From Marivita sp030148515 (GTDB lineage Bacteria > Pseudomonadota > Alphaproteobacteria > Rhodobacterales > Rhodobacteraceae): a stretch of DNA of 64,000 bases. The stretch lies in the NCBI RefSeq assembly GCF_048006345.1, contig NZ_CP180351.1, forward strand, positions 2,046,001 through 2,110,000, read 5' to 3'. Of the stretch, positions 47,786 to 57,491 are shown piece by piece. The notes below the pieces were generated by a model. It was given only the letters and a program-made list of their open reading frames with translations, did not search any database and was not told where the DNA came from. The translations under genes and the position numbers were made by a program. Position 1 is the stretch's first letter; every line of letters begins with the position of its first letter.

Positions 47786-49114
47786 ATGACCAATATCGAA
47801 CTGGCCCTCTGGTCGTTCCCGATCCTGCTTGCACTGGTCTTTCTGCGCGCACCGATCGCCTTGGCGATGATCGGGGTCGGCGTCGGTGGCACCTATCTGG
47901 TGATCGGGTCATCCATGATGACGCTGAACCAGCTCAAGACGCTGACCTACGGCACGTTTTCCAACTACTCGTTCTCGATCATCCCGCTGTTCCTGCTGAT
48001 GGGTCAGTTCGCGACCCTGTCCGGCATGTCCGCGGCCCTCTTCCGCGCCGCTGAAAGCTTTCTGGGGCATCGCAAAGGGGGCGTTGCCATGTCCGCCGTC
48101 GGGGCCTGTGCAGGCTTTGGCGCCATCTGCGGATCGTCGCTCGCCACCGCTGCCACGATGGGACAGGTCGCCCTGCCCGAGTTGCGCCGCTACGGCTATC
48201 CCGGATCGCTGGCCACGGGCGCACTTGCGGCAGGCGGCACCTTGGGCATCCTGATCCCGCCTTCGGTGATCCTCGTGATCTACGCGATCTTGGCCGAGCA
48301 GAATATCGAAAAGCTGTTTGTCGCGGCCCTTATCCCCGGCATCCTCGCCGCCATTGGCTACATGATCGCCATCTCGGTCTGGGTCCACTGGTCGCCCAAC
48401 AGCGCCGCCGTCAAAGACCGCGTGCCGTGGGGCCAGCGAATGAAGGCGTTGGGTCAGGTCTGGCCCGTGATCCTGATCTTCGTTGCCGTCGTCGGTGGCA
48501 TCTACGCAGGTATCTTCACCCCGACCGAGGCCGCTGCCGTAGGTGCAGCGGGCACGGGGCTGGTCGCACTGGCATCGGGCCAGATGACATGGGGAAAGCT
48601 CAATCAGGCGATCCTATCGACCGCCGCCTCCTCTGCGATGATCTTCCTCATCATCCTTGGCGCGGGCATCTACAACAACTTCCTGTCGCTCACCCAATTG
48701 CCGCAAACCGCGTCGGTCTGGGTTGGAGATCAGGGCTTCTCGCCTTGGTTCGTGCTGACCATCGTGCTGATCATGTACCTCGTCTTTGGCTGCGTCATGG
48801 ACAGCCTGTCGATGGTCCTGCTGACCGTGCCGATCATCTTCCCGATCATGTCCGCTCTCGACTTCGGGATGAGCGCCAATGACTTCGGCCTCTGGTTCGG
48901 AATCCTTGTCCTGATCGTCGTCGAGGTCGGGCTGATCACGCCCCCTGTCGGGATGAATTTGTTCATCATCAACTCGATGGCCAAGGAAACGCCCATCGGC
49001 CAGACCTACAAGGGCGCCCTGCCCTTCGTTCTGACCGACATGGTGCGGGTGGTTATCCTTGCAGCGTTCCCACCGATCACGCTCTGGCTGGTCTGGGTGA
49101 TTGACGCCATGTGA
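47786..49114 (+). CDS. TRAP transporter large permease (DctM family)
   Basis: A 442-residue, about 12-segment sodium-coupled TRAP permease. Family signatures are FSIIPLFLLMGQFATLSGMS, GAICGSSLATAATMG, GTLGILIPPSVILVIYA, FTPTEAAAVGAAG and GLITPPVGMNLFIINS. Last gene of the hydratase-TRAP operon. It converges with the fused TRAP permease at 49163 across 48 bases that include an imperfect GCGGCA/TGCCGC stem. Confidence 0.93.
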   Translation: MTNIELALWSFPILLALVFLRAPIALAMIGVGVGGTYLVIGSSMMTLNQLKTLTYGTFSNYSFSIIPLFLLMGQFATLSGMSAALFRAAESFLGHRKGGVAMSAVGACAGFGAICGSSLATAATMGQVALPELRRYGYPGSLATGALAAGGTLGILIPPSVILVIYAILAEQNIEKLFVAALIPGILAAIGYMIAISVWVHWSPNSAAVKDRVPWGQRMKALGQVWPVILIFVAVVGGIYAGIFTPTEAAAVGAAGTGLVALASGQMTWGKLNQAILSTAASSAMIFLIILGAGIYNNFLSLTQLPQTASVWVGDQGFSPWFVLTIVLIMYLVFGCVMDSLSMVLLTVPIIFPIMSALDFGMSANDFGLWFGILVLIVVEVGLITPPVGMNLFIINSMAKETPIGQTYKGALPFVLTDMVRVVILAAFPPITLWLVWVIDAM

Positions 49115-49162
49115 TCCGGTCGCGGCATCCATTGCGGTGCCGCGCTCCGACCTTCGCTTCAC

Positions 49163-51469
49163 CTACGTGACAGGCTGGACCACCCGCCGTGCTGCGATCA
49201 GGTGATGCCAGCACAGAACAAGCACCGCTCCCACTAGGCCCACCCACATCAGCGTGTCGGTTTTCCACAAAACCAGAACCGCAAGGACAAGCCGGGCAGC
49301 CACTTCGACACGGGTCATCCGGCAGCTGTCAAACTTGGCCAAGGCAGACGCGATCAGGTAAAGCGCCAGAACCAGCTTTGCGCCCAGCCACAGAAGGTGC
49401 GCCGTGTCCACCTGCCCGCTATAGCCCTCGATCAAAACGCGCTGACCGTTTTCATTGGTGATGGTCACAGCCTCTTCGATCAGCAACAGTTCGGGATACC
49501 ACGCAAAGACAAAGGGGATGACGAACATCACGATTCCCACCCGCACGGCAGCAACGCCTGTCCGCATCGGCTCTGCCCGTGTGATCGACGCGGCGGCAAA
49601 GGCGGCGACAGCCACTGGCGGCGTGATGGCCGACGCAACGGCGAAATAGAACACGAACATATGCGCGGTGAAAAAGCTGACACCCAGATTGGCCAGCAGA
49701 GGTCCCAAGAGCAGTGCGACATTCACATAAGCCGGAACCGTTGGCATCCCCATGCCAAGGATGATCGCGCAGACCATGGCGCAGAACAGCGCCAGCATCA
49801 GGTAAACGCCGCCGACAATCGGGATCGTCACTCCGAACAGCGTGAGGCTGTTGGCTGTCTCCAGCCAGGATGTCACCGCGCGGGTCAATTCTCCGGTCAG
49901 GCCGCTTTCATTCAGGAAAGCGGAAATGATCGACACCGCAAACAGCAGCAGGAACAGGCGCGAAATGAGAATACCGCCATCCGCAAGCGACATCAGGATC
50001 TTCGATGGCTTCGCCCGCGTTTCGGGATCGAGAAACAGCAACGGGATCAGGACCGCCACTGCCCACCAGCCGGCAGAGACCGCGTCCCCGGTTGAGTTGA
50101 CGATGGTCTGCACCAGTCCCGCAGGCAGGATTTGCCCCATGGCACCGGCCTGCACCACATCCTTGTTGCCGAGCAGCAGAAACAGGATGGTGAGGATCGG
50201 AACAATGATGATGACAAGGTTCAGCCAGTCCTGGCGGTCCATGATCAGGTCTTCAGGAATGTCGCGCATCGCTTCGACCTTTTCCCGACGCGCCTGGAAC
50301 ATCACCGCAAGGAAGATCGAAAAGAAAAAGCACATCGCGGGCAGAAACGCCGCCACGATGACCTTGGTATAGGGCACCGCTGTCAATGCCACGAGGACGA
50401 AAGCCGCCACTCCCATGACCGGTGGCATGATCTGCCCGCCCGAGGACGCCGCCGCTTCGACCCCCCCTGCGAAATAGGGATTGAAGCCGTTCCGCTGCAT
50501 CATCGGGATGGTCAACCGCCCCGTGGACAGCACATTGGTCACCGGACCACCGGTGATGGTGCCGAACATCGCCGAAGACACAATCGCCGCGTGAGCTGGC
50601 CCGCCGCGCAGCCGCCGGGTCGCCCGCACCGCCAGCTTGATCAGGGACGTCCCGCCCGCCGACGTGCCGAACAGCGCACCAAGGATCACGTAAGGAAAGA
50701 CCTGATTGACCACGATGTCCATGAACCGTCCCATGAACCCATCCGGCGTGATGAAGACGTTGGTCGCCTTCTGGACAGCGGCTGACAAGGCATCGCCACC
50801 ATCCGCGCCCAGCTTGGTCAGCAGGAAATTGTTGTCGCTCAGATCGAGCGCCCAGATGATCGCCGTGCCCACCGTATAGAGCACGACGATGGTGGCTACG
50901 GCGACGAGCGGAAAGCCCCAAACGCGAATATTGTAGAGAAAAAACAGCGTGATGATGGTGAAGAGAAGCGGCAGGATCCAGACGCCGAAGCGGGCCTGAC
51001 AGGCGGGCACTTCCGCCTCGAAGGACAAGCCCGGGATCACACCCGCTGACCTCTCGGCCGCGTCCTGAATCAGCCGGGCACGTTCGCCGGTGATCTGGTC
51101 AATCAGGCACACGCTGTCGATCTCGACCAGAAAGCCAAAGGCGGCGAGGAATGCGGCAAGGACCAACCCGGCATCCATCATCAGTCCCAACCATGCCCTC
51201 TCGGGCCGGGTGCCGCGCCACGCCCGGTAGACGCTCGCATCAAGCGCCACGATCAGCATCATCAGGAAAAAGACCGGCGGGTAGAAATACTCGGACGGGA
51301 AACCCGAAACGCGAAAGAACGGCCGGCCAGTGACCTCGCGCGCCCAATCCTGCAACCCCGGTATCTCGGGCAGCGTGTTCAGCATGCCCACGGTCACAAG
51401 GACCAACGCCAGAATGGTCGCAAGGGTCTGGGCCCGCGATGCGCGGCCCACTTGGCTGTCAGAGCGCAT
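49163..51469 (-). CDS. TRAP transporter fused permease (4TM/12TM, TAXI type)
   Basis: A 768-residue membrane protein combining DctQ-like N-terminal segments with a DctM-like core. TAXI-type signatures are present: VFPYVILGALFGTSAGGTSLIKLA, AAIVSSAMFGTITGGPVTNVLSTG, ASSGGQIMPPVMGVAAFV, GMGMPTVPAYVNVALL and ITPPVAVAAFAAASI. It lies 74 bases after the TAXI receptor gene on the same strand and is its translocation partner. The C-terminal 100 residues add further membrane helices. The substrate is unknown. Confidence 0.93.
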   Translation of the reverse strand: MRSDSQVGRASRAQTLATILALVLVTVGMLNTLPEIPGLQDWAREVTGRPFFRVSGFPSEYFYPPVFFLMMLIVALDASVYRAWRGTRPERAWLGLMMDAGLVLAAFLAAFGFLVEIDSVCLIDQITGERARLIQDAAERSAGVIPGLSFEAEVPACQARFGVWILPLLFTIITLFFLYNIRVWGFPLVAVATIVVLYTVGTAIIWALDLSDNNFLLTKLGADGGDALSAAVQKATNVFITPDGFMGRFMDIVVNQVFPYVILGALFGTSAGGTSLIKLAVRATRRLRGGPAHAAIVSSAMFGTITGGPVTNVLSTGRLTIPMMQRNGFNPYFAGGVEAAASSGGQIMPPVMGVAAFVLVALTAVPYTKVIVAAFLPAMCFFFSIFLAVMFQARREKVEAMRDIPEDLIMDRQDWLNLVIIIVPILTILFLLLGNKDVVQAGAMGQILPAGLVQTIVNSTGDAVSAGWWAVAVLIPLLFLDPETRAKPSKILMSLADGGILISRLFLLLFAVSIISAFLNESGLTGELTRAVTSWLETANSLTLFGVTIPIVGGVYLMLALFCAMVCAIILGMGMPTVPAYVNVALLLGPLLANLGVSFFTAHMFVFYFAVASAITPPVAVAAFAAASITRAEPMRTGVAAVRVGIVMFVIPFVFAWYPELLLIEEAVTITNENGQRVLIEGYSGQVDTAHLLWLGAKLVLALYLIASALAKFDSCRMTRVEVAARLVLAVLVLWKTDTLMWVGLVGAVLVLCWHHLIAARRVVQPVT

Positions 51470-51543
51470 GGAAAAGGTCCTTGGGTGTCAGCTTTGGCCA
51501 GCGGCAGCCGCTTGCCAGCACTTTTGAATATGACGGACTGCGA

Positions 51544-52599
51544 TCAGGGACGCAGGCAATCCGCGACCATGTGACCTGCGTCTTCGAAGGCACGGATCGC
51601 ACCGGGGTGCATCTTCATCTGAACAGCACCGCAGGCCCCCTGTCTGACACCGTCAACATCCCCGAACGACATCGCCAGATATGGCCCACGCGGCGAACTG
51701 GTGACAAAGCGCTCCTCGCCTTCAAGGAACGCCTTTGTCAGTTGGTAGGCCAGCTCTTCGTCCATGTCAGCCGAAACGATCTGCGCAAAGGCGGTCGCAA
51801 AGCTGTCGAATGTGTCGTCATCGGTGACAACGGTGATGTCGTTGCCCGCATAGGCTTTTCGGAACTCTTCGACCGGCACGGAATAGGGGGCATGACCCGG
51901 TGCCGCGACGATCTGCTGGCCCAACTCGCTGTTGAGCAGGTCAGACGGCACGTCATAGATTGTGATGCCCCCTGCAGCAGCAAGGGCGATCTGGCGGCCC
52001 GATGGCAAACCTTCGGGAATGGTCCACGCATCCGCGCCACCGCCCGTGATGGTCGAAACAGCGTCCGGCCATTGGTTCTGAACACCCTCGTAGCCCTCAC
52101 CGTCCTTCAGGCCAGACAGCAACTGGATCATGGCCCGCCCCGAGGTCAGAGCCGCGCCGCGCGGCGGACCGTTCCAGATCCGCTTGCCTTCGAGATTGCG
52201 AATGTCGTCGATGGGGGCACTGTTGTAATGTCCGAGGACCTGCGCAGACCCGGCATTGAAGAACAGCGCGCGAATGTTGCCCGCCAGTTCGGCACCCTTC
52301 TCTGGTCCGACGCCGCTATAGGGGCCAATGCCACGGGACAGGAGGAACGGCAGAATGAGCGGGGCCGGAGCCATGTCCAACTGCCCTTCTGCCACAGCCT
52401 GCACAGAGTTCGTCAGCGTGGCGCCTTCGGTGATCTGCAGCGTCGCGACCCCTGCGCTTTCGAGGATCGCGGCGAATGTCGTGTCGATGTAATGCGGGGT
52501 CGATCCCGGTGTGGTTGTTTCAGCGGTCAGTGTGGCCTGTGCCGAAACAGCCAAGGGCGCAAGCGCAATCGCCGCACCCAAAAGCGTCGTCCTGAGCAT
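51544..52599 (-). CDS. TAXI family TRAP transporter solute-binding protein
   Basis: A 351-residue periplasmic receptor with signal peptide MLRTTLLGAAIALAPLAVSA. TAXI-family segments are GATLTNSVQAVAEGQLDMAPAP, IWNGPPRGAALTSGR, GGGADAWTIPEGLPSG and GAIRAFEDAGHM near the end. The ATG at 52599 has GGGAGG 7 bases upstream. It pairs with the fused permease. It is divergent from a MarR regulator whose likely operator lies at 52679-52705. Confidence 0.91.
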   Translation of the reverse strand: MLRTTLLGAAIALAPLAVSAQATLTAETTTPGSTPHYIDTTFAAILESAGVATLQITEGATLTNSVQAVAEGQLDMAPAPLILPFLLSRGIGPYSGVGPEKGAELAGNIRALFFNAGSAQVLGHYNSAPIDDIRNLEGKRIWNGPPRGAALTSGRAMIQLLSGLKDGEGYEGVQNQWPDAVSTITGGGADAWTIPEGLPSGRQIALAAAGGITIYDVPSDLLNSELGQQIVAAPGHAPYSVPVEEFRKAYAGNDITVVTDDDTFDSFATAFAQIVSADMDEELAYQLTKAFLEGEERFVTSSPRGPYLAMSFGDVDGVRQGACGAVQMKMHPGAIRAFEDAGHMVADCLRP

Positions 52600-52678
52600 G
52601 TCATGTCCTCCCAATGAATCACGCCCACCTCCCGGGCATGCGCCCCCAGTCTCGAAGGCTTGGGATTAGGCTTGCAGA

Positions 52679-52705
52679 AAATATATGACTTGTCACGTAT
52701 ATTTT
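52679..52705. promoter_or_regulatory. Near-palindromic MarR-type site between TAXI and MarR genes
   Basis: AAATATATGAC and TCACGTATATTT are near-inverted arms around TTG, in a strongly AT-rich patch of an otherwise GC-rich gap. It lies 35-61 bases upstream of the MarR gene at 52740 and 80-106 bases upstream of the TAXI gene. Typical position and symmetry for a MarR operator controlling both directions. Confidence 0.55.
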
Positions 52706-52739
52706 TTTCGGTCTTTATCAGGGAATTGGGAGGACGATC

Positions 52740-53252
52740 ATGTCAGATGTTGCCGAACGCATCAGCGAGGACCGCATTCGCGCCCGCCAATCCCGCGAAG
52801 ACACAAACCTGTTCTCGCGTCTGCCCGCCGTCTATTCCGCGTCCCGCACTCAAGGGCAGCGGTGCCTGCAGCATGGCGGTGGTCTTTCGATTGTCGAATG
52901 GCGCACCCTGTGGGACCTGACCGAAGCTGGCCCGATGACGATCCGCGATCTTGCCACGGTTCAGAGGGCTGACCATTCCTTGCTCAGCCGCGCGCTGCCA
53001 GAGATGCGCAAAAAGGGCTATGTCGTGATGCACCGCGACAGCCGCGACGGGCGGCAAACCATTGTTGAACTTACGGAAAAAGGCCAAGCTGCCTATCAGA
53101 CCGCAGCGCCTGTGATGCGTCGGCGGCGCGAAGCTCTGCGCGAGGTGTTTAGCGAGGACGAGATTCTGACCTTCGTCGGATTTCTGGACAGGTTGGAGGC
53201 CTTCCTGCACACACCCATCGAAGACCTGCTACACAAGGACCGCGCAGAATGA
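52740..53252 (+). CDS. MarR family transcriptional regulator
   Basis: A 170-residue winged-helix MarR protein: VEWRTLWDLTEAGPMTIRDLA leads the helix-turn-helix, the recognition helix is around DHSLLSRALPEMRKKGYV, and the wing is HRDSRDGRQTIVELTEKG. It overlaps the following phosphonate monoester hydrolase/sulfatase gene by 4 bases (ATGA), so both are translated together. It is divergent from the TAXI-TRAP operon, which it probably regulates. Confidence 0.91.
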   Translation: MSDVAERISEDRIRARQSREDTNLFSRLPAVYSASRTQGQRCLQHGGGLSIVEWRTLWDLTEAGPMTIRDLATVQRADHSLLSRALPEMRKKGYVVMHRDSRDGRQTIVELTEKGQAAYQTAAPVMRRRREALREVFSEDEILTFVGFLDRLEAFLHTPIEDLLHKDRAE

Positions 53253-54898
53253 CCGACCGTCCCAATGTCCTGTGGATCATGGCAGACCAACTGCGGTTCG
53301 ATTACCTGAGCTGCTACGGCCACCCGCATCTGCACACCCCGCATATCGACGCCCTCGCCCAGCGCGGCGTGCGCTTCACCAACGCCTATGTGCAATCTCC
53401 GGTCTGTGGCCCCTCGCGCATGTCGGCCTATACCGGCCGCTACGTGCGCAGCCATGGGTCCACCTGGAACGGCATGCCCCTGCGCGTAGGGGAACCAACG
53501 CTCGGCGACCATCTGCGCGATATCGGTGCGCGTGCGGTTCTCGTGGGCAAGACCCACATGGTCGCGGATGCCGAAGGCATGGCGTGGTTGGGCATCGATC
53601 CCAAAAGCGAAATCGGGGTGCGCCGGTCGGAATGTGGCTTTGAACCGTTCGAGCGCGATGACGGTTTGCACCCGGACAGCGCGCGCCAGAACTGGTCGGC
53701 CTATGACGATTACCTCGTGGCGCTTGGCTACTCCTCGGACAACCCATGGGAGGATTTTGCCAATTCCGGTCTGGACCCCGACGGTGAACTGCTTTCCGCG
53801 TGGTTGCTCAAGAACTCGCGGCTTGCGGCCAATATCCCCGAAGAACACTCTGAAACCGCCTACATGACCAACCGGGCCATGGATTTCATGCAAGAGGCGC
53901 AGGCCGATGGCCGCCCGTGGGTCTGCCACCTCAGCTATATCAAACCGCATTGGCCCTATATCGTGCCCGCCCCCTACCACGACATGTATGACGAACGGCA
54001 CATCGTTGACCCGATCCGCGCCGAGGGCGAAAAGCAGACGGACCACCCGCTGATGCGCGCCTATCTAGACGCCCGCGTTTGCCGCAGCTTTGCCCGCGAT
54101 CACGTGCGTGAACATGTGATCCCGGCGTATATGGGGCTTATCAAGCAGTTGGACGACAATCTGGGTCGTCTGTTCAAGTGGATGGACGACACCGGCCTGA
54201 GCCAGAACACCATCATCGCGGTCACGTCGGATCACGGCGATTACATGGGTGACCACTGGATGGGCGACAAGGATTTCTACCACGAGGTGGCAGTCAAGGT
54301 GCCGCTCATCCTGCATGACCCGCGCCCCGAAGCGGACGCCACGCGCGGCCTCGTGTCGGATGCGTTGGTCGAGATGATCGACCTTGCGCCGACCTTCCTG
54401 TCAGCCCTTGGTGCACCGCCCAAACCCCACATCCTCGAAGGCCGCGACCTGACGCCGATCCTGCACGGAACAGACGGCTTTTCACGCCGCTACGTGATCA
54501 GCGAACATGATTACCACTGGTCCGAAATGGCAAAGGCGCTGGATGTGCCGCAGGAGGATGCCCACACAACAATGATCTTTGACGGTCGCTGGAAATACAT
54601 CCGCTGCGAAACCTTCCGACCCGTGCTGTTCGATCTGGAAACTGACCCCAAGGAACTGACGGACCTTGGCGCGTCAGACCTACCGGAACACCAAGAAGTG
54701 CGCCGCCGGATGGAGGCTGCCCTTCTCGACTGGGCCACGCGGCATCACACAAGGATCACCGCAACACCGCAAGTGCTGGCCCGCCAGAAGATCGCGGCGG
54801 AATCCGGCATTCTCATCGGGTTCTGGGACGAAACGGAGTACGAGGCGGTCACGGGTAAGGCCTTCACCAGCCTTACACCCGTGGGTCGCCCCGACTGA
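53249..54898 (+). CDS. Sulfatase/phosphonate monoester hydrolase family protein (formylglycine-dependent)
   Basis: A 549-residue alkaline-phosphatase-superfamily enzyme. The N-terminal metal motif VLWIMADQLRFDYLSCYG has the Asp ligands. The formylglycine site is VCGPSRMSAYTGR (C-x-P-S-R, Cys about residue 51). HWPYIVPAPYH and VTSDHGDYMGDHWMGDK carry the distal metal ligands. Length and motifs match phosphonate monoester hydrolases and related choline/aryl sulfatases. No signal peptide is seen, so it is cytoplasmic and would need a formylglycine-generating enzyme not found here. It is coupled to the MarR gene and near a TAXI importer, suggesting breakdown of an imported sulfate- or phosphonate-ester. 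Confidence 0.87.
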   Translation: MTDRPNVLWIMADQLRFDYLSCYGHPHLHTPHIDALAQRGVRFTNAYVQSPVCGPSRMSAYTGRYVRSHGSTWNGMPLRVGEPTLGDHLRDIGARAVLVGKTHMVADAEGMAWLGIDPKSEIGVRRSECGFEPFERDDGLHPDSARQNWSAYDDYLVALGYSSDNPWEDFANSGLDPDGELLSAWLLKNSRLAANIPEEHSETAYMTNRAMDFMQEAQADGRPWVCHLSYIKPHWPYIVPAPYHDMYDERHIVDPIRAEGEKQTDHPLMRAYLDARVCRSFARDHVREHVIPAYMGLIKQLDDNLGRLFKWMDDTGLSQNTIIAVTSDHGDYMGDHWMGDKDFYHEVAVKVPLILHDPRPEADATRGLVSDALVEMIDLAPTFLSALGAPPKPHILEGRDLTPILHGTDGFSRRYVISEHDYHWSEMAKALDVPQEDAHTTMIFDGRWKYIRCETFRPVLFDLETDPKELTDLGASDLPEHQEVRRRMEAALLDWATRHHTRITATPQVLARQKIAAESGILIGFWDETEYEAVTGKAFTSLTPVGRPD

Positions 54899-54907
54899 AA
54901 GGCGCGT

Positions 54908-56695
54908 CTAGACCGAGATCACTCCGGGGCCACCCGAATGCAGCTCGCGCACAGCGTCCGCGAAATTCGTGCGCATCGCCCGCTGGTTCAAAGACCCTTT
55001 TTCGGTGATTTCCCCCCGGTCGAAACTCGGTGTCTCGTTGAGCACAAGGATGCGCTGCACCCGGCTGGCCGATCCGGTTGCGGCCTTGGCGGCCTGCGTC
55101 AGCTTCTCGGTCAAGGCTGCCGTCAAACCTGCCTTGTCCATCTTGGCCGCTTGCTCTGACAGCAGCACCAAAGCGCCCAGTTCGGCTTCGTTTTCGCCAG
55201 TGATCACCGCGTCCCGGATCAACCCGTCCATCGCATCCACCAACGACGCGCGCACCGAGCCTACGGCAACCCATGTGCCGGTGTTCAGCTTGAAATTCTC
55301 GGCCACGCGCCCGTCGAAGAAAAAGCCTTTGCTCAGATCGTCAGGATCAGCCGGACGCAGCGCGTCACCCATGCAGTAATACCCTTCCTCGTCAAAAGCC
55401 GACCGGGTCTTTTCGGGGTCACCATAATAGCCCGGCGTGATGGTTGGCCCTTTCAGGCGCAGCTCCAACTTGCCACCATTCGGCACCAGCTTCATCAGCA
55501 GCCCGCGCGAGGGAACGCCGACATTGCCAGACTTCTCCTGAACCTCGGTGCAGGACAGCGCAAAAGGCGCGGTCTCGGTCGCGCCAAGGCTGGTGGACAG
55601 CAGGACCTCGCGTCCGGTTGTCTTGCGTCCGATGGCGCGCAACCGGTCCCAGGTATGCTGCGCCATGCCTGCCCCGGCATAGAACATCATCTTGAGATCC
55701 TTGAAGAAAGTCTGGGCCAGCTCTGCATCCTGTTCAAGCTGATCAACCAGCATTTCCCAGCCGATAGGGACGTTGAAATACCACGTGCAGGACACGTCCC
55801 GCAGATTGCGCAGCGTCTCGTCGAACTTGCCGGGCGCGGGTTTGCCATCGTCGATGTAATAGGTGCCGCCATTGGTCAGCACGAGATACGACACCTTGTT
55901 GCCGGCCGCCGTATGGTTCCACGGAGCCCAATCCAGCACCACGGGAGGCGTCTTGGTCAGGAAGCGATAGCAATCCCGCACCATCGCCTCCATCGCGCAG
56001 ATCATCCCGTTGGTGTTGATCACCGCCTTGGGCGATCCGGTTGATCCCGAGGTGAACAGGTACTTCACCACATTGTCTTCGTTGACCTCAAGCCGGGCTG
56101 TGTCGGCCAAGGCCGCATCACCGTTCAGCAAGTCCTCGAACAACACCGCGCCCTCGACCGCATCCTGAACCGCCAAAACGTGACGGCCGTCGGCGGCGAT
56201 GGCGTCCAATGCCGGTGCAAAGGCGCTGGCCTTGTCGGCAAAGACAGCCCCTGGGTTCAGCACCGCTGCGATATCGCGCAATTTCCCGTGGTCTTTGGAT
56301 ACAAGCGAATAGGCCGGGGACACGGGCGCATAGGGAATGCCGACATAGAAACAGGCCGCACCCAAAAGCGCATGTTCAAGGCTGTTCTCGGACAGGATCA
56401 ACAGGGGCCGATCCGGCCCAAGCCCCAACGCAAGCAAAGCGCCCCCGATGTGGCGGGCCTGCTGACGGGCATCACCATAAGTGATCCGCACCCATGCGCC
56501 GTCCGCACCACGCCGCGCGATCCATGTCTGATCCGGCGTCTGGTCGGCCCATTTGTCGAGATAATCCGCCAAGGTCGGCAGATATCCGGTCAGGTCGCCC
56601 TTCTGGCGCATCAGGATCGTGCCATCGTTGCGGGTTTCGACCTCGAATTCCGGTTGCCAGAAATCGCTGTCAATCAGGTCTGCTTTGATATTCAT
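54908..56695 (-). CDS. Feruloyl-CoA synthetase-like acyl-CoA ligase
   Basis: A 595-residue adenylate-forming enzyme. The AMP-binding P-loop YLFTSGSTGSPKAVINT lies near residue 195, followed by LDWAPWNHTAAGN, STSLGATETAPFA (A5-like), YYCMGDA and the hinge FFDGRVAENFKLNTGTWV. The form matches feruloyl-CoA synthases, which lack the usual long C-terminal lysine motif. It activates hydroxycinnamates to CoA thioesters. The ATG at 56695 follows GGGGAGGGG. It lies downstream of the MarR-SDR pair on the same strand and 10 bases from the convergent sulfatase gene. Confidence 0.9.
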   Translation of the reverse strand: MNIKADLIDSDFWQPEFEVETRNDGTILMRQKGDLTGYLPTLADYLDKWADQTPDQTWIARRGADGAWVRITYGDARQQARHIGGALLALGLGPDRPLLILSENSLEHALLGAACFYVGIPYAPVSPAYSLVSKDHGKLRDIAAVLNPGAVFADKASAFAPALDAIAADGRHVLAVQDAVEGAVLFEDLLNGDAALADTARLEVNEDNVVKYLFTSGSTGSPKAVINTNGMICAMEAMVRDCYRFLTKTPPVVLDWAPWNHTAAGNKVSYLVLTNGGTYYIDDGKPAPGKFDETLRNLRDVSCTWYFNVPIGWEMLVDQLEQDAELAQTFFKDLKMMFYAGAGMAQHTWDRLRAIGRKTTGREVLLSTSLGATETAPFALSCTEVQEKSGNVGVPSRGLLMKLVPNGGKLELRLKGPTITPGYYGDPEKTRSAFDEEGYYCMGDALRPADPDDLSKGFFFDGRVAENFKLNTGTWVAVGSVRASLVDAMDGLIRDAVITGENEAELGALVLLSEQAAKMDKAGLTAALTEKLTQAAKAATGSASRVQRILVLNETPSFDRGEITEKGSLNQRAMRTNFADAVRELHSGGPGVISV

Positions 56696-56717
56696 GGTCC
56701 CCTCCCCTTGGAAACCG

Positions 56718-57491
56718 TTACCGAGGCGCCATCCGGATCGCGCCATCGAGGCGGATCACTTCGCCATTGAGCATCGGGTTTTGCGTGATGTGCGACACCA
56801 GCGCGGCGTATTCCGTTGGATCGCCCAGCCTTGACGGGAACGGCACCTGCGCGCCCAGCGACGCCTGAACCTCGTCCGGCAATTCGTGCAGCAGCGGCGT
56901 CAGGAACAGGCCCGGTGCCACGGTGCAGACACGAACACCCTTGTCCGCCAGATCCCGCGCCATCGGCAGGGTCATCGACACTATCCCCCCCTTGGAGGCC
57001 GCATAGGCCAATTGCCCCACCTGCCCGTCAAACGCCGCGACCGAGGCGGTGTTCACGATCACCCCCCGCGCGCCGTCCGCGCCCATGGGTGCTGCCGCAA
57101 CCATCTGTGCGGCGACCTGGCTGGCGCAATTGAAACTGCCCATCAGGTTCACGCGAATGGTGCGTTCGAACAGCGCCGGATCATGGGCCTGCCCGCGCGA
57201 CACGGTCTTTGCGGCCCCGCCGATCCCCGCGCAATTGACCAGAACCCGCGGCACGCCAAATGCGGCAACCGCAATGTCGAGCCCCGCAACCACAGAGGCC
57301 GGATCGCTGACATCGACATGGGCAAATGTGCCACCAATGGCGGCGGCGTGCTCTGCCGCCAAATCCGCGTTCATGTCGAACAACACGACCTTCAACCCGT
57401 CTTCGGCCAAGCGTCGCGCTGTGGCCGCGCCAAGACCGGACGCCCCACCTGTGACGATGGCTCCGCAACCTGCCCAATCCTGCATGCTCAT
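56718..57491 (-). CDS. SDR family 3-hydroxyacyl-CoA dehydrogenase-like protein
   Basis: A 257-residue short-chain dehydrogenase. Cofactor motif AIVTGGASGLGAATARRL (TGxxxGxG) is near residue 12, NCAGIGG near 86, and the catalytic triad is in NTASVAAFDGQVGQLAYAASKGG, given as Ser in NTAS and Tyr-x-x-x-Lys in YAASK. It resembles type II 3-hydroxyacyl-CoA dehydrogenases (HSD10-like). Between the CoA ligase and the MarR gene, it likely oxidises the 3-hydroxy-3-aryl-propionyl-CoA formed by the hydratase. It overlaps the MarR gene by 4 bases. Confidence 0.89.
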   Translation of the reverse strand: MSMQDWAGCGAIVTGGASGLGAATARRLAEDGLKVVLFDMNADLAAEHAAAIGGTFAHVDVSDPASVVAGLDIAVAAFGVPRVLVNCAGIGGAAKTVSRGQAHDPALFERTIRVNLMGSFNCASQVAAQMVAAAPMGADGARGVIVNTASVAAFDGQVGQLAYAASKGGIVSMTLPMARDLADKGVRVCTVAPGLFLTPLLHELPDEVQASLGAQVPFPSRLGDPTEYAALVSHITQNPMLNGEVIRLDGAIRMAPR

